64,000 nucleotides of DNA from CAVWXT01 sp963759115 (GCA_963759115.1 CAVWXT010000005.1:2604001-2668000), one strand, 5' to 3'; numbered from the stretch's first letter, positions 27,252 through 37,709 are shown. Translations and numbers: made by a program. The notes: a model not told the origin generated them from the sequence alone.

Positions 27252-27830
27252 TCACCCGTGCGATCGCTCCATGCCAAATGGGAGCGTCAACTGGGGATCG
27301 TTGGCGCACTCCGGGTTGAGTTCCTTGAACAGCAGGCTCGGCTGAATGTCGGTGTTGTGCTGGTACTTGTCGCTCTGGTATTCGGTGAACGCGCCGTGGA
27401 TGTCGTGATAGAAGATTTGGCAGATGCCCACGCCCGCGTAGACCCGCACCGGCTGGATCGCGAACATTTCCAGCGTCCAATAGCCGCAAAAGCCCACGTC
27501 GCCGAAGCCCGCCGTCACGTGAACGAACAGTCCCAATCGCCCGATCGACGAGCGGCCCTCGATCATCGGCACGAGGTTGTGCGTCTCGGTCCGCTCGACG
27601 GTCCGGCCCAGGTAGAGTTGGTTGGGCGGCAGCACGAGTCCGTCGGGCGGGATGGTCATCCGCCGCACGCGATTGGCCTTCCGCATGTCGAGCACGACCT
27701 CTTCGTAGACCATCAGCTCGTCGTGCAAGGTGAGGTTGTAGCTGTTGGGGTTCAGGCGCGACTCGTCGAACGGGTCGATGACGATGTCGCCGCCCAACCG
27801 CCGCCGGATTTCGTGGCCGGATAGGACCAT
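27252..27830 (-). CDS. dcd: dCTP deaminase
   Basis: 192 residues, trimeric dUTPase-fold enzyme that deaminates dCTP to dUTP for dTMP synthesis. Motifs seen: MVLSGHEIRRRL at the start, RLNPNSYNLTLHDEL, the active-site block MIEGRSSIGRLGLFVHVTAG with the catalytic Glu, and DVGFCGYWTLE. It follows nth by 3 bp on the same strand and its ribosome site GAAGGA lies inside the nth tail, so translation is coupled. Frame intact. Bifunctional Dcd-Dut activity cannot be excluded. Confidence 0.94.
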   Translation of the reverse strand: MVLSGHEIRRRLGGDIVIDPFDESRLNPNSYNLTLHDELMVYEEVVLDMRKANRVRRMTIPPDGLVLPPNQLYLGRTVERTETHNLVPMIEGRSSIGRLGLFVHVTAGFGDVGFCGYWTLEMFAIQPVRVYAGVGICQIFYHDIHGAFTEYQSDKYQHNTDIQPSLLFKELNPECANDPQLTLPFGMERSHG

Positions 27831-27833
27831 GGG

Positions 27834-28486
27834 CTAGGTTCCTTCGACGCCGATTCGGGGGCACAAGGATTCCAACGGGCACTCGTCGCACTTGGGCTTC
27901 CGCGCCGTGCAGTAGCGGCGGCCGTGGTGGATCATGCGGTGACTCAAGGCGATCCAGTCTTTCGGCGCAACTGCGCCATCAAGTCGTTCTCGATCTTCTC
28001 GGGGACCTTCTCCCGAGTCAGGCCCAGCCGGCGGCTGATCCGGGTGACGTGCGTGTCGACGACCACGCCGGCCGCGATGCCATACGCCGTGCCCAGCACG
28101 ACGTTCGCCGTCTTTCGCCCGATGCCCGGCAATTCCACGAGCTTCTCGATGTCCTTGGGAACCTGCCCATCGTACCGCTCCAGCAGAGTGCGGCAGCAAT
28201 TCTGAATGCTCTTGGCCTTGTTGCGGAAGAAGCCGGTGCTCTGGATGTCCCGCTCCAGGTCGGAAAGCTCGGCCTGCGCGTAGTGGGTTGCCGTGGGATA
28301 CTTGCGGAACAGTGTTTTCGTCACCTGGTTGACGCGTTCGTCGGTACACTGGGCCGAGAGGATCGTGGCCACCAGCAATTCCAGCGGCGACTGAAAGTGG
28401 AGCGAGCAGGCGGCGTCGGGATATTGTTCGGCCAGGCGCCGCACGATCTTGTTGGCGTGACGTTTTGCCTCGGCAGTGGCGGCCAT
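27834..28486 (-). CDS. nth: Endonuclease III, C-terminal frameshift
   Basis: DNA glycosylase/AP lyase of base excision repair. The helix-hairpin-helix with catalytic Lys (LVELPGIGRKTANVVLG) and catalytic Asp (VDTHVTRISRRLGLT) are present. Near 27966 one G is missing (TTGGCGCC read as TTGCGCC); in the next frame the protein goes on as APKDWIALSHRMIHHGRRYC and the Fe-S loop CTARKPKCDECPLESLC, stopping at 27834. Restored length is about 217 residues, the normal size, with all four cluster cysteines. The 180-residue model in one frame is therefore truncated by the indel. Confidence 0.93.
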
Positions 28487-28504
28487 GCGGATACCTCGCT
28501 GCTA

Positions 28505-28535
28505 TTGTCAGCAGTACGATGGCAAGCAGTATACT
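28505..28535 (+). promoter_or_regulatory. Probable apt promoter in the nth-apt divergent gap
   Basis: TTGTCA (28505-28510) and TATACT (28530-28535), spacer 19 nt, about 50 nt before the apt ATG. The -10 box is strong; the spacer is long. Confidence 0.45.
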
Positions 28536-28587
28536 GCCGCTCTCGCTATCCGCGTAACCCCCTGCCGACCAGCGGCCCCCCACTACC

Positions 28588-29124
28588 ATGCCCGTCGCCC
28601 CTCTCAACCTCGACCTGAAGACTACATCCGCAGCGTGCCCGATTTCCCCAAGCCGGGAATCCTCTTTCGCGACGTGACGCCGCTATTGGCCGCCCCGGCG
28701 GCGTTTCGCCTGGCGGTGGTCGACCTGGCCAATCCTTTCCGTCGCGAGAAGATCGACGTGGTGGCCGCGGCCGAGGCCCGCGGGTTCATTTTCGCGGCCC
28801 CCGTGGCCTTGGAACTGAATGCCGCGCTGGTGCCGATCCGCAAGCCGGGCAAGCTCCCCTTCAGCACCCGAGGCCCTCACCTACGACCTGGAATATGGCA
28901 GCGACACCCTGGAAATCCACACCGACGCCATCGCTCCCGGCGCCAAGGTCCTCGTGGTCGACGATCTGCTGGCCACCGGCGGCACGGTCGAGGCCTGTTG
29001 CCGGTTGGTGGAGAAGGCGGGCGGGGTAGTCGTCGGCTGCGCGTTCCTCATCGAGCTGGCCGACCTGAAAGGGGCCGCGCGCATCGCCCAGTACAAGACG
29101 ATCAGTCTGATCAAGTACGAGTAG
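28588..29124 (+). CDS. apt: Adenine phosphoribosyltransferase, two frameshifts
   Basis: Purine salvage: adenine + PRPP to AMP. ATG 28588 gives MPVAPLNLDLK; a G is missing near 28621, then the conserved DYIRSVPDFPKPGILFRDVT follows. The middle has AAAEARGFIFAAPVALELNA and VPIRKPGKLPFST. An extra C near 28869 shifts the frame again before EALTYDLEYGSDTLEIHTDA. The PRPP-binding loop is VLVVDDLLATGGTVEACCRL, and the end is AQYKTISLIKYE. Restored length is about 178 residues, as in other Apt. One indel each way in a housekeeping gene argues for sequence error. Confidence 0.92.
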
Positions 29125-29144
29125 AACGGAATGAAGTCCGTTCT
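29123..29144. terminator. Hairpin between convergent apt and bamA
   Basis: AGAACGGA-ATGAAG-TCCGTTCT, an 8-bp perfect stem starting at the apt stop and ending 8 bp before the bamA stop. It could terminate both transcripts; there is no long T-run. Confidence 0.5.
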
Positions 29145-29151
29145 ACGGCCT

Positions 29152-32100
29152 TTATCGCCCGAAGCCCACGAAGAAGCTGAACATCTCGTGGCGTGTCGCC
29201 CGGCTGCCAGGCGATGGGGAAGGCGAAGTCCAAGGCGATCGGCGCCGGGCCCATGGCCGGCACCACGATTCGCAGTCCGAAGCCGGGCGCGACGCGGTAG
29301 TTGTTGTTCCAGTTGTTGATCTTCGGCTCGACCGTGCCCGTGTCGCAGAACACCACGCCGCGCAGCATGTCGTCGGCCGTGATGGGGAACAGGTACTCGG
29401 CCGAGGCCAGCAGCATGAAATCGCCGCCCACCATGACGTCTTGTCCGATACTGGGGCCGAATACTGCGGGTGAAACGCCGCGGAACTGGAAACCGCGGAT
29501 GGTGGAGAAACCGCCGGCGTAGAAGCGATCGTAGATCGGCGTGTTGTCGCCCGTGTAGCCCGCCCGGCTGGCCAGGCTCAACACGTGGCGGCCCGAGCCG
29601 TCGGGCCGCTCGTAGAGCGTGAAATACTTCCGCAGGTCGACCGAGGCCTGCGGATAGTCGAACGAGCCCAACACCTGCGAGATCGACAGTTCGATCAGGT
29701 GTCCTTCGGTGGCCATGAAGGCGTTGTCGCGCTTGTCGTGGGTGAGCGTCGCTGAGAACTGGTGCAGGGCCAGGTTGCGGCCCGTCACCTCGGCCAGGTC
29801 CGGCAAGAGTGGATCGATCGGAGTGGTGATGTTGATCTTGGCCCCGCGGTAGGCCAACGTTCCGGATAGGTCGGGCGTAAACTGGTATCCCAGGGCCACC
29901 CGCCCACCAAGCTGCGCTTGCGTGTATTCGTTGAAGATTTGCGGTGTAGTAAAAGCCGCTCAACCCCAAGGCCACGGGCTGACCGAACAAGTACGGCTCC
30001 TGGAAGTTGACCGAGTACCGCTGCACCTGGGTGCCGGGCATGGCCTGCAACTGGAAGCGTTGCCCAGCGCCGCGCAAGGCGGTGCCATTGCGGATGTCTT
30101 CCCAACTGTTGGGGAAACGGGTCCAATCGAAGTTCTGCTCATCCAGGGTGATCGTGCCCACCAAGCCCGCGTCGGAGTTGACCCCCACGCCAAACATCAG
30201 CCGCCCGGTCATTGCCTCTTCGGTCGTGACCGTGAACGGCAGCGGCTGGGCCAGATCGCCGTCGGCCGGACCGCCGCGAAAGGGTGAATTCTCGCTGAAG
30301 ATCGGACCGGGCAAATACTGCCCCTGCGGCGTATCCACTGGCTTGTCGGGACCGCCGCCCTGCCGCGGCCACATCTGCTGCCCGTAGGCCGGCGCCGGCT
30401 GGACCGGCGCGGGCTGCGTGGGGGCGAACGGTGGCGGAGCACGCCGCCCCAGGGGTCGGCTGCGCGAAGACCGGCTCCGGCGCTACCGCTCGCGGCTGTT
30501 GCGCGACGAAATACGGCGAATTGGACGGATACGGCGAATTGGACGGTACGGGCGCGCGGCATTGGCCGCACTGGCGGTTGCCGGCGCAGAAGCCGTCGGC
30601 GGGGCCGCCGGCGCCCCGCTTAGCCATTGGAGTGCGGGACGCTGACCGGTTGGGTCGGCCTGGCCTGCATCGGTCGTGTACTGCGTGGGGATGAGCCGGT
30701 CGAGCGACTGCTGCCCCCTGCGGATTTGTGCAAGGACATCGGTTAGCTCTCGGGCCTTACGCGAGAGGTCGTCGCTGGTCTCGTTGTTGGCCCCGTTGCC
30801 CGCGCCTCGGACGGATGCCCTGAGCGGCGGCGGAACGGCCTCGGGAGTCGTAGGGCCGATGTATCGCCCGCAATCCAGGCAATCGACCGTCACGTCGAGT
30901 TTGCGCTCGCCCGGAGTGCCGTCGGGGCTCTGGCTGCGGAACCGCCGCCCGCCTTTCGGCCGCTGGCCGTCATCGTTCTTCTTTTCGTCCTTCTTGTCGT
31001 CATCCGCGTCCTGATCTCCCTGGCCCGGCGGGTTGAAGGCGATCTTCGGGGCATTGCCTTGGGCGGGGTTGCTCTCGAACAACTGACTGTAGCGCAGCCG
31101 CCGCTCGCTGGCGCGAATCTCGCGGATATCCACAATGTCGCCCGGCTGGAACGAAAGACGATTCAGGACCGTGGTGATTTGCGTGTGCGGGTACTCGCCC
31201 TTGATCTTGACGTTGATTTTGCCGACCGAGTAGCGGTCGCCTTCCTTGATCTTGTAGAAGAGGTCGAGCTGGTCGCCGTCTTCTTCGAGAACGGGCTTGA
31301 TGTCGGCGAACACGTAGCCCACGCTGCCGTACTTGTCGGCCATCGCCCGCCGATCGGTTTCCAATTTGGCCTGATTGTAGTACTGGCCCTTGGTCAGCTT
31401 CATGTCGGCCATCAACTCGTCGCTGGTGTACTTCGAGTTGCCGAGAACCGAAACGTTGCGAATCTGGGAGCGCGGCCCTTCGTCAATGACAAACGTGATC
31501 TTCACCCAGTCTTCCTTCTCGTTGCTGTCGGTCGCGTCGACTCCGATGCGGGCGTGGAAGAAACCCAACGCGCGGTAATAGGCCGTCAGCCGCTCCTTGT
31601 CCTCTTCCAGTTGCTTGCGGTCGAACTCGCCCTTGAAAAGCCAAAGGAAGGGGTGATTCGTCTTGATCTGCGTCCGCAGCCGGGCGGCGTCGTCGATCGT
31701 GTTGCCGACAAAGTCCACCCATAGCACCTTCTGCTTGACCCCCTCGTTGATCACGAAGATCGCCCGGCGGTCTTCCGGCTTGTTGCCTTCCAACAGCGTG
31801 ACGCGGGCGCGGTTATAACCGCGCGAGTGATACAACTCTTCGAGCGCACGGCGGGCTTCTTCGATCGCGTACGGGTCGAGCGCGTCGCCCTTTTTCAGCT
31901 TGGCTTCCTTTTCAAGCACCTTCTTGTTGATCTCTTTGGAGCCGAGGAACTTGATCTCTTGCAGCAGCGGCCGCTCCACCACGTCGAAGAACACGATCCG
32001 GCCGCCGGGGACGACCTGGTAATTGGCCTTCACGTCAACGAACATCCGCAAGCGGTCCAGCCGGCGAACATCTTCCTGAATCAACTCCTGGTCGAAGGGC

Positions 32101-32388
32101 CTGCCCTTCCGGGTGCGAATCTGCGGCAGAATCTTATCCAGCGGCACCGATTTGTTGCCGCGGATCTGCACGTCCATGACCGTCTCGGCCGGCGCGGGCA
32201 GGAACGGCGGCCGCCGGCGCGGGGTCGGGCGAAACGTTGGCGGGAGCGGCGAGGGCCGGTCCGGGTACGTCTTGGCCCCTCGCGGCAGAGAGCCCGATCA
32301 CGCCGACAAATGCAGCCAGCGCCACCACCCACGTGCAGCCGGCCTGGGTGCGATAATGTGGCCCTGTATCGGTTTGGCGATCGGCCAT
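29152..32388 (-). CDS. bamA: Outer-membrane assembly protein BamA with long low-complexity insert, several frameshifts
   Basis: Omp85-family barrel that inserts outer-membrane proteins. It begins at 32388 with a signal helix (CTWVVALAAFVGVIGLSAA). POTRA domains follow (VMDVQIRGNKSVPLDKILPQ, VLGNSKYTSDELMADMKLTK, INVKIKGEYPHTQITTVLNR). Then comes a charged and Pro/Ala-rich insert of about 250 residues (31,030 to about 30,250). The barrel includes LMFGVGVNSDAGLVGTITLD, GGFSTIRGFQFRGVSPAVFG and a final FSFFVGFGR. One-base frame changes occur near 32200, 30590, 30430, 29935 and 29187. Stop TAA at 29152 is set by the aromatic C-terminal strand, which barrel proteins need for assembly. Full size would be near 1080 residues. 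Confidence 0.85.
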
Positions 32389-32733
32389 CCCTGGCCCTTT
32401 CCGTTTTGGTCAGTATCGCGCGAGAAGAGAAACGCGTCGCAGCCGCGCCCAGTACGCCGCGCAGGGCATGTTAGTTCTAGCCTGGGGCGTAAGGTCGCGT
32501 AGAAATACCGTAAGGCGTCTGCCACGACAAGGGGAGTTAGCGACAATTGGCCGGAACAATCATCAAAGGCGGGGGGCATGGAGCAGACAGGAAATCTAGG
32601 GAACCCATCAATGCCCGATTGGCTTGCGGTGTAGCCTTTTACGTGTCAGAATAGGCAAGATGCGGTGACGACATCTCTACAGGACGCCGTCTCCTCACAC
32701 TGGGGCGATGACCGAGCCATAGGAGCCGATGCC
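32389..32733. other. Divergent intergenic region, no gene seen
   Basis: 345 bp between bamA and the adaptor gene, which are divergent. It must hold both promoters, but I see no convincing -35/-10 pair and no palindrome of note. Confidence 0.5.
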
Positions 32734-34219
32734 ATGAGCCGCTGTCCGGGCCTCTGGTTGCCGCGTTTCGTAGTGTTGTGGGGGATTGTCGGCTCGACCT
32801 GGGCCGCCGAACCGGCCGCCAAGAGCAGCGAGGAATCGGCCGGTTCCCCCCAGCCACGTATACGGTGAAGAAATCTCCACTGAAGGTTACGGTGGACCTG
32901 GACGGCGTCTTCGAGGCGCAAACGGCCCACGAAATCTCCATAAAGCCCGAAGAATGGTCCATGCTCACCGTCGAGAGCGCCGCGGAGCACGGGGCTCAGG
33001 TTCGCCAGGGCGACGTGCTGCTGAGCTTGGAGACCGAGAAGCTCGATCGCGCCATTGCCGACCTCCGCGCCGAATTGGGACTCTCCGAGATCGCCCTGAA
33101 GCAGGATGAAGACCACCTGCGGGCCCTCGAAAAGACCACGCCCATGGACCTGGAGACCAGCCAGCGCGCCGCGCGCGTGGCCGAAGAGGATCGCAAGTAC
33201 TTCTTCGAGGTCGATCGTCCCTTCCGGTTGAAGTCCGCCGAGTTCGGGCTGAAAGTTGCCAAGGAGTTCCTGGAATACGACGAAGAAGAACTGCACCAAC
33301 TGGAGAAGATGTACAAGGCCGACGACATCACCGAGGAAACCGAGCAGATCGTGCTGAAACGGGCGCGCGACACCGTGGATCCGCGAAGTTCATGGTGGAG
33401 CAGATCCAAATCATGCACGACCAATCGCTGAAGTTCAACATTCCGCGTTCCGAGGAACAGGTGACCGAGGCGGCCCGGCGAAAGGCGCTGGAGTGGGAGA
33501 AGAACAAGGTCGACCTGCCGTTGGCGTTGCAGAAACGGCGCCTGGATCTGGAGCGGTCGCGCGTGCAGCGATCGCGGTCGGAGGAAAGGCTCAAGAAGCT
33601 CCTGGCCGACCGCGAGCTGATGACGGTCAAGTCGCCCGCCGACGGCATCGTGTACTACGGCAAGTGCGCCCGAGGGAAGTTCAGCGATTCCACCGTGCTG
33701 GCTGAAAGCCTCCGCCGCCACGGCTCGATCCAGGCGAATCAAGTGGTGATGACGGTGGTCGAGCCGCGGCCGGTGTTCGTCCGGGCAGCCGCACCGGAGG
33801 ACCAACTGCACCATCTTCGGCCCGGATTGAAGGGCACCGCCGCGCCGGCCGCGTATCCCAACCAGAAACTCGCGGTCACGATCGATCGCGTCAGCGACGT
33901 TCCGATCTCGCCCGGCAGCTTCGACATGCGACTGAAGGTGGCGCTCGACAAGCGGGCCAAGTGGCTCATGCCCGGCATGAACTGCAAGGTGAAGATCGTC
34001 GCATATCTGAAGAAGGAGGCGATCACCGTGCCGCCGAAGACCGTCGTGCCCGACGAACTGGACGACCAGAAGCACTTCGTTTATGTGTTGGAAAAGGAAG
34101 GCAAGCCCGAGAAGCGGGCCGTGACGTTGGGCGAGAAAACCGACAAGCAGGTCGAAATCCTCAAGGGGCTGGCCGAGGGCGACAAGGTCCTGCTGGAGGC
34201 CCCCAAGGAGCAGAAGTAG
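32734..34219 (+). CDS. HlyD/RND-type membrane-fusion (adaptor) protein, two frameshifts
   Basis: Exported periplasmic adaptor. ATG 32734 (AGGAG 8 nt upstream) begins a signal peptide (LPRFVVLWGIVGSTWAAEP). A C is missing from a run near 32850; then PPATYTVKKSPLKVTVDLDG follows. The lipoyl half AEHGAQVRQGDVLLSLETEK precedes a long coiled coil (about residues 110-280). A second base is missing near 33385 (RDTVDRAKFMVEQIQIMHDQ). After the coil come the second lipoyl half (LMTVKSPADGIVYYGKCARG) and a beta domain (VRAAAPEDQLHHLRPGLKGT). Its pump or ABC partner is not in the window. Restored length is about 495 residues. Confidence 0.85.
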
Positions 34220-34236
34220 AGCAGTAGGGTTCAGGT

Positions 34237-34295
34237 GTAGGGCGGGCACTGCCCGCCACAAAACATTGCGGTTCGGTGGGCGGTGCCCACCCTAC
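34237..34295. repeat. Intergenic palindromic repeat GTAGGGCGGGCACTGCCCGCC type
   Basis: GTAGGGCGGGCACTGCCCGCC opens and GTGGGCGGTGCCCACCCTAC closes a repeat with TGCGGTTCG in the middle. A related copy (GTAGGATGGGCACTGCCTGC ... CTGCGGTTCGGTGGGCGGCGCC) lies at about 49571-49621. It is a dispersed repeat lying between the adaptor and the terpene-cyclase-like gene. Confidence 0.65.
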
Positions 34296-34324
34296 CGGCT
34301 ATCCGCCGCGTGAGAGGACCGAAC

Positions 34325-35520
34325 ATGCGCGTGCGATGCCATTGGCTGCTGGCGCTGGTGCTGATCTGCCTGCCGGCGTGGGCGGGAGAAGATCCCTCGC
34401 AGCCGCCAGACTTGGCCGAGATCGGTCCCAAGCCCAATCCCGTCGTGCCGCCCACTGCCGAGGAAGTCCAACGCTCGATCGATCGGGGGATCGAGTTCCT
34501 GTTGAAACGGCAGAACGACGATGGCTCGTGGGGATCGGCCAACATCAGCCGGCCGCAGGAAGTCTACGCGCCCGTGCCCGGGTGCATCAGGCGTTCCGTG
34601 CCGCGGTGACGTCGCTGTGCATCTCGGCGCTGATCGAGACCGGCGGCGACCGCGCGGACGTGGCCCAGGCGCTGGATCGCGCCGAGGTCTGGCTGTTCGA
34701 GCATCTGCCGGAAGTGCGCCGCGCCACGCCGGAAGTGTTTTACAACTCCTGGACGCACGCCTATGGCATCCAGGCCCTCGTGAAGATGCTCGGCCGCCGG
34801 CCCGACGACGCCGAGCGCCGGCGCCGCATTCGTGAGTTGATCGAAAACCAGATCGGCATGCTCGAACGATACGAGGTTGTCGACGGCGGCTGGGCCTACT
34901 ACGATTTCGTCGCCCACACGCAGAAGCCGAGCGGATCGACACTCAGCTTTCTTACGGCGGCCGTGCTGGTGTCGCTCGACGAGGCCCGCAAGGCGGGCAT
35001 TGAAGCGCCGCAGCGGCTGATCGACCGGGCCACCGCCTCGATCCGCCGGCAGCGGAAGCCGGATTTTTCCTACCTCTATGGCGAGTACTTGAAGTACCGG
35101 CCCATGATGCCGATCAATCGCCCCGGCGGAAGCCTGGGCCGCTCGCAAGCCTGCAACCTGGCGCTGCGGCTCTGGGGCGACAAGGAAGTGACCGACGCCG
35201 TGCTGACGACCTGGCTCGATCGGCTCTTCGCCCGCAACCTGTGGCTCGATATGGGCCGCAAACGGCCCATCCCGCACGAGTCGTGGTTCCAGGTGGCGGG
35301 CTACTTTTTTTACTTCGGCCACTACTACGCCGCCCGCTGCATCGAGCAGCTTCCCGCGGAAGACCGGAAGCCTTTCCAAGACCAGTTGGCCCACGTGTTG
35401 GTGCGTCTACAGGAGCCGGACGGTTCCTGGTGGGACTTCCCGTTGTTCGATTATCACAAGCCGTACGGGACGGCGTTCGCGCTGATGTCGCTGCAGCGCG
35501 TGCGGAAGACCGGCCGCTGA
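34325..35520 (+). CDS. Secreted prenyltransferase/squalene-oxidase-repeat protein, frameshifted
   Basis: ATG 34325 starts a signal peptide (CHWLLALVLICLPAWAG), so it is exported. The alpha/alpha-barrel repeats of the terpene cyclase/prenyltransferase superfamily are seen as IDRGIEFLLKRQNDDGSWGS, RIRELIENQIGMLERYEVVD and HVLVRLQEPDGSWWDFPLFD. Near 34585 one G is missing (PVPG, then VHQAFRAAVTSLCISALIET). Restored length is about 400 residues, shorter than squalene-hopene cyclase, and no DXDD motif is visible. It is therefore probably a non-cyclase repeat protein, as seen in many planctomycete secreted proteins. Role unknown. Confidence 0.75.
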
Positions 35521-35591
35521 AGCCGGCAAGCGACTTCGGTTGCCGTAATTCGGCAGCCGGTCGTTCCCAGGTTGGCGATGCTTGGGCAGGC

Positions 35592-36191
35592 TCAAAGCTT
35601 GCCGGCGAACTGTGGCAGGAGCTTCTGCACGGTTTCTCGATCGGTCCCGTCCGCCATCAGCAACCGCAGGAGCACTACATTGCTCGCGTTTCTTTTCGAC
35701 AGCAGCCAGGCCGCGACGTGTTCCTCGCCCTTCGGGCCAGTGACGCGGCAATCCACCCAGACAATGGCGTCGGCGATGTTGCGGTCCAACAGGCCGAGAC
35801 CCTCGAGCAGTTGCGGGTCTTTAGAACCAAGTCCGAAGTGACACTCGGTAACCTCAATTGATACGGGCGAGCCCACCCGCTCGACTATCTGCGCGTCGTC
35901 CTTGACATAGGTCGTGGCTGCCCGAATATACGGCTCGATCCTTGCCTGACGGCGGGAATACAGGTGAACGGCCAAGGCGGCGGCCAAGACAAACGAGATC
36001 ACGGCCCCCGCGATTGCCAGAGCCGATTTACTGATACGGATTCCCTGCGGCACGGCGAACCCCACGGTCTGTCGATCTTCCAACTGCGGCGTCAAGAACG
36101 GCTGCCAGCAGCGCGGGCATCGGACGCGTCGGCCGGCAGTGGAAGGAGAGTTGCGGAAGTGTTTTCCGCAACGAGGGCAGGAAACGCTCAT
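35592..36191 (-). CDS. Zinc-ribbon, single-span membrane protein
   Basis: From ATG 36191 about 199 residues. Residues 1-32 are a rubredoxin-like zinc ribbon (CPRCGKHFRNSPSTAGRRVR, CPRCWQPF). A membrane helix follows at about 53-75 (LAIAGAVISFVLAAALAVHL). The rest is a soluble domain of about 120 residues with VERVGSPVSIEVTECHFGLG, VWVDCRVTGPKGEEHVAAWL. Ribbon plus one helix is a frequent planctomycete layout (MJ0042-like); the extracytoplasmic part resembles cytochrome-oxidase-assembly-like DUF1517/Coa1 folds in pattern, but I am not sure. Function is unknown. Confidence 0.72.
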   Translation of the reverse strand: MSVSCPRCGKHFRNSPSTAGRRVRCPRCWQPFLTPQLEDRQTVGFAVPQGIRISKSALAIAGAVISFVLAAALAVHLYSRRQARIEPYIRAATTYVKDDAQIVERVGSPVSIEVTECHFGLGSKDPQLLEGLGLLDRNIADAIVWVDCRVTGPKGEEHVAAWLLSKRNASNVVLLRLLMADGTDRETVQKLLPQFAGKL

Positions 36192-36397
36192 GACGATCAT
36201 TCCAACTCGCGGCTGTTTCTGCGATTGCCGCGCAGTCGCAATAGTGCCTGGATGATGGGCGGTTGCAGCAACGGTCAGGTCAGCCGCGAGGAACGTGTCA
36301 TCACAATACCGGCCGTTTATTAGCTGATCGTGAGCCGGCCGTTAGAATGTCTCTAGGAGAGTCACCTCTACGGGTGGATTCTCTCGCTGTTCCTAAC

Positions 36398-36630
36398 ACT
36401 GCTGCGCAGGGTCGGCGGAAAAAGGGGGACTGGCTCCGTGGCGCAAGTCGGTTTGGCATTGGGAGAAACGTTGCCGCCACGGTGCCTGTCCCCTTTTTCC
36501 GCCTGGCGCGGCGCCGCCCGTCGCGGGAAAGGGGACAGGCACCGTCGCCGCGGGCCGTTTCGGCAAGTCCGGCCAATCAAGGCGACGGAGCCAGTCCCCA
36601 TTCCCGCGTCTACCGACCCTGCGCAGCAGT
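36398..36630. repeat. Nested triple palindrome, 233 bp
   Basis: Three concentric inverted repeats: an outer 18-bp arm (36398-36415 with 36613-36630), a middle GGGGACTGGCTCCGT arm (36425-36439 with 36585-36599) and an inner ACGGTGCCTGTCCCCTTT arm (36479-36496 with 36528-36545). All arms are perfect. No ORF in it looks coding. The gap 36192-36785 holds nothing else that I can see. Confidence 0.85.
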
Positions 36631-36785
36631 ACTAACCCAATTGTAACAATCCGCGCGTTTTTCTTTGGAGACGGGGCCTGCTCAGATCAGGCAGTACACG
36701 ATGGAAATCGCGGCCGCAGCCTTCGACTCGGCTGACCGTCGATGCGCCCGGGAAATGAGACGAATCCGGCTCCGCGCGTCGCCCG

Positions 36786-37379
36786 CTATTTCTGGTCGCG
36801 CCAAATGCCAAGCTTCTTCTGTTTGGCTTCTTCCTGCCAGGTTTTGTAGAACGGGTTGGCCGTAGTCGCCAAACCTTGGCGCACCAGCGCGTTGTTAAGC
36901 GTGAAGCCTTTCCTCACAAGCACGTAACCCGTAACGTAGATGATCTCGCTGCCGGATTCCTTCTTTGCCGACACGCTGCTGCCGGTGCAGATGATCTCAT
37001 TGTCGGATTCTTTGAGGGTCTTGCTGATGAAATCCAACGCCGCTTTCTTCTGTTGGGCATCGTCGGGAACGGAGATGTCCTCCAGGATGATTACCCTTTT
37101 CGCGGGCTTGACCTTCGCTTTCCCCGCGGGCCATCTTGGCCCGTGCAATTTGTCCATCGGCTGCCACACATCGAGAACCGTCACCGTCAGCTTTGTCGGA
37201 GAGTTGACTTCATCGACGTGGGCGTAGAACTCGTCCTCGTCCCTATCGACTTCGGGAAGGGACGCCTTTGCGGCGGCCGGGTCGCTTCCTTGGGCGAAAC
37301 GACCGCCAACCCAAGCCGGTGTCAACCATAAGAGGATTACACATTGGACGACCAGCGCTTTTCTGATTGTTTTCTTCAC
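36786..37379 (-). CDS. Exported staphylococcal-nuclease-like protein
   Basis: 197 residues with a signal peptide (ALVVQCVILLWLTPAWVGG). The OB-fold pattern of SNase homologues is seen in VNSPTKLTVTVLDVWQPMDK, VIILEDISVPDDAQQKKAAL and the typical ending NPFYKTWQEEAKQKKLGIW. The usual Arg-Glu-Arg catalytic set is not clear, so nuclease activity is uncertain. It follows csrA by 100 bp on the same strand. Somewhat lower GC than the neighbours. Confidence 0.7.
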   Translation of the reverse strand: MKKTIRKALVVQCVILLWLTPAWVGGRFAQGSDPAAAKASLPEVDRDEDEFYAHVDEVNSPTKLTVTVLDVWQPMDKLHGPRWPAGKAKVKPAKRVIILEDISVPDDAQQKKAALDFISKTLKESDNEIICTGSSVSAKKESGSEIIYVTGYVLVRKGFTLNNALVRQGLATTANPFYKTWQEEAKQKKLGIWRDQK

Positions 37380-37479
37380 TTGGGGTGTCGCTTTCAGTTG
37401 CCAGGACTTCGATGTCGTCGTCGACCAAAGCAGGCTTCGATGCCAGAAATCGGCGGCAAGTCGACAGTTTCTTCTTCCA

Positions 37480-37674
37480 TCAGGCGCACTCGGCGTGTTC
37501 GAGGGCAGGAACTCCGCCTTCGGTGTGGCGATCGAGTTCGCCCCGGCGGATCAACAGGCTGCGGGGGGCGCGGAAGCCGAACTTTACCCGGTCGCCGCGA
37601 ACCTCAACGACGACGACCTCGATCTCGTCGCCAATGAAGACTCGCTCGCCTGACTTTCGACTGAGAACCAGCAC
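37480..37674 (-). CDS. csrA: Carbon storage regulator CsrA
   Basis: 64 residues; RNA-binding post-transcriptional regulator. The family start MLVLSRKSGERVFIGDEIEV is followed by RVKFGFRAPRSLLIRRGELD, which keeps the RNA-binding Arg near VxIRR. It binds GGA motifs in leaders. It is located downstream of the Sel1 gene (35 bp) and upstream of the SNase-like gene. No flagellar genes are near. Confidence 0.95.
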   Translation of the reverse strand: MLVLSRKSGERVFIGDEIEVVVVEVRGDRVKFGFRAPRSLLIRRGELDRHTEGGVPALEHAECA

Positions 37675-37709
37675 TTGTCAATCCTCCCCGTAAGAGGCGA
37701 AGCATACCG

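Noticed and set aside
28588..28880. Programmed frameshifting in apt
   Set aside because: There are two indels of opposite sign without slippery heptamers or a downstream pseudoknot that I can see, and the same pattern occurs in many other genes.
36398..36630. CRISPR array
   Set aside because: Repeats are inverted and nested, not direct and regularly spaced; no cas genes are present.
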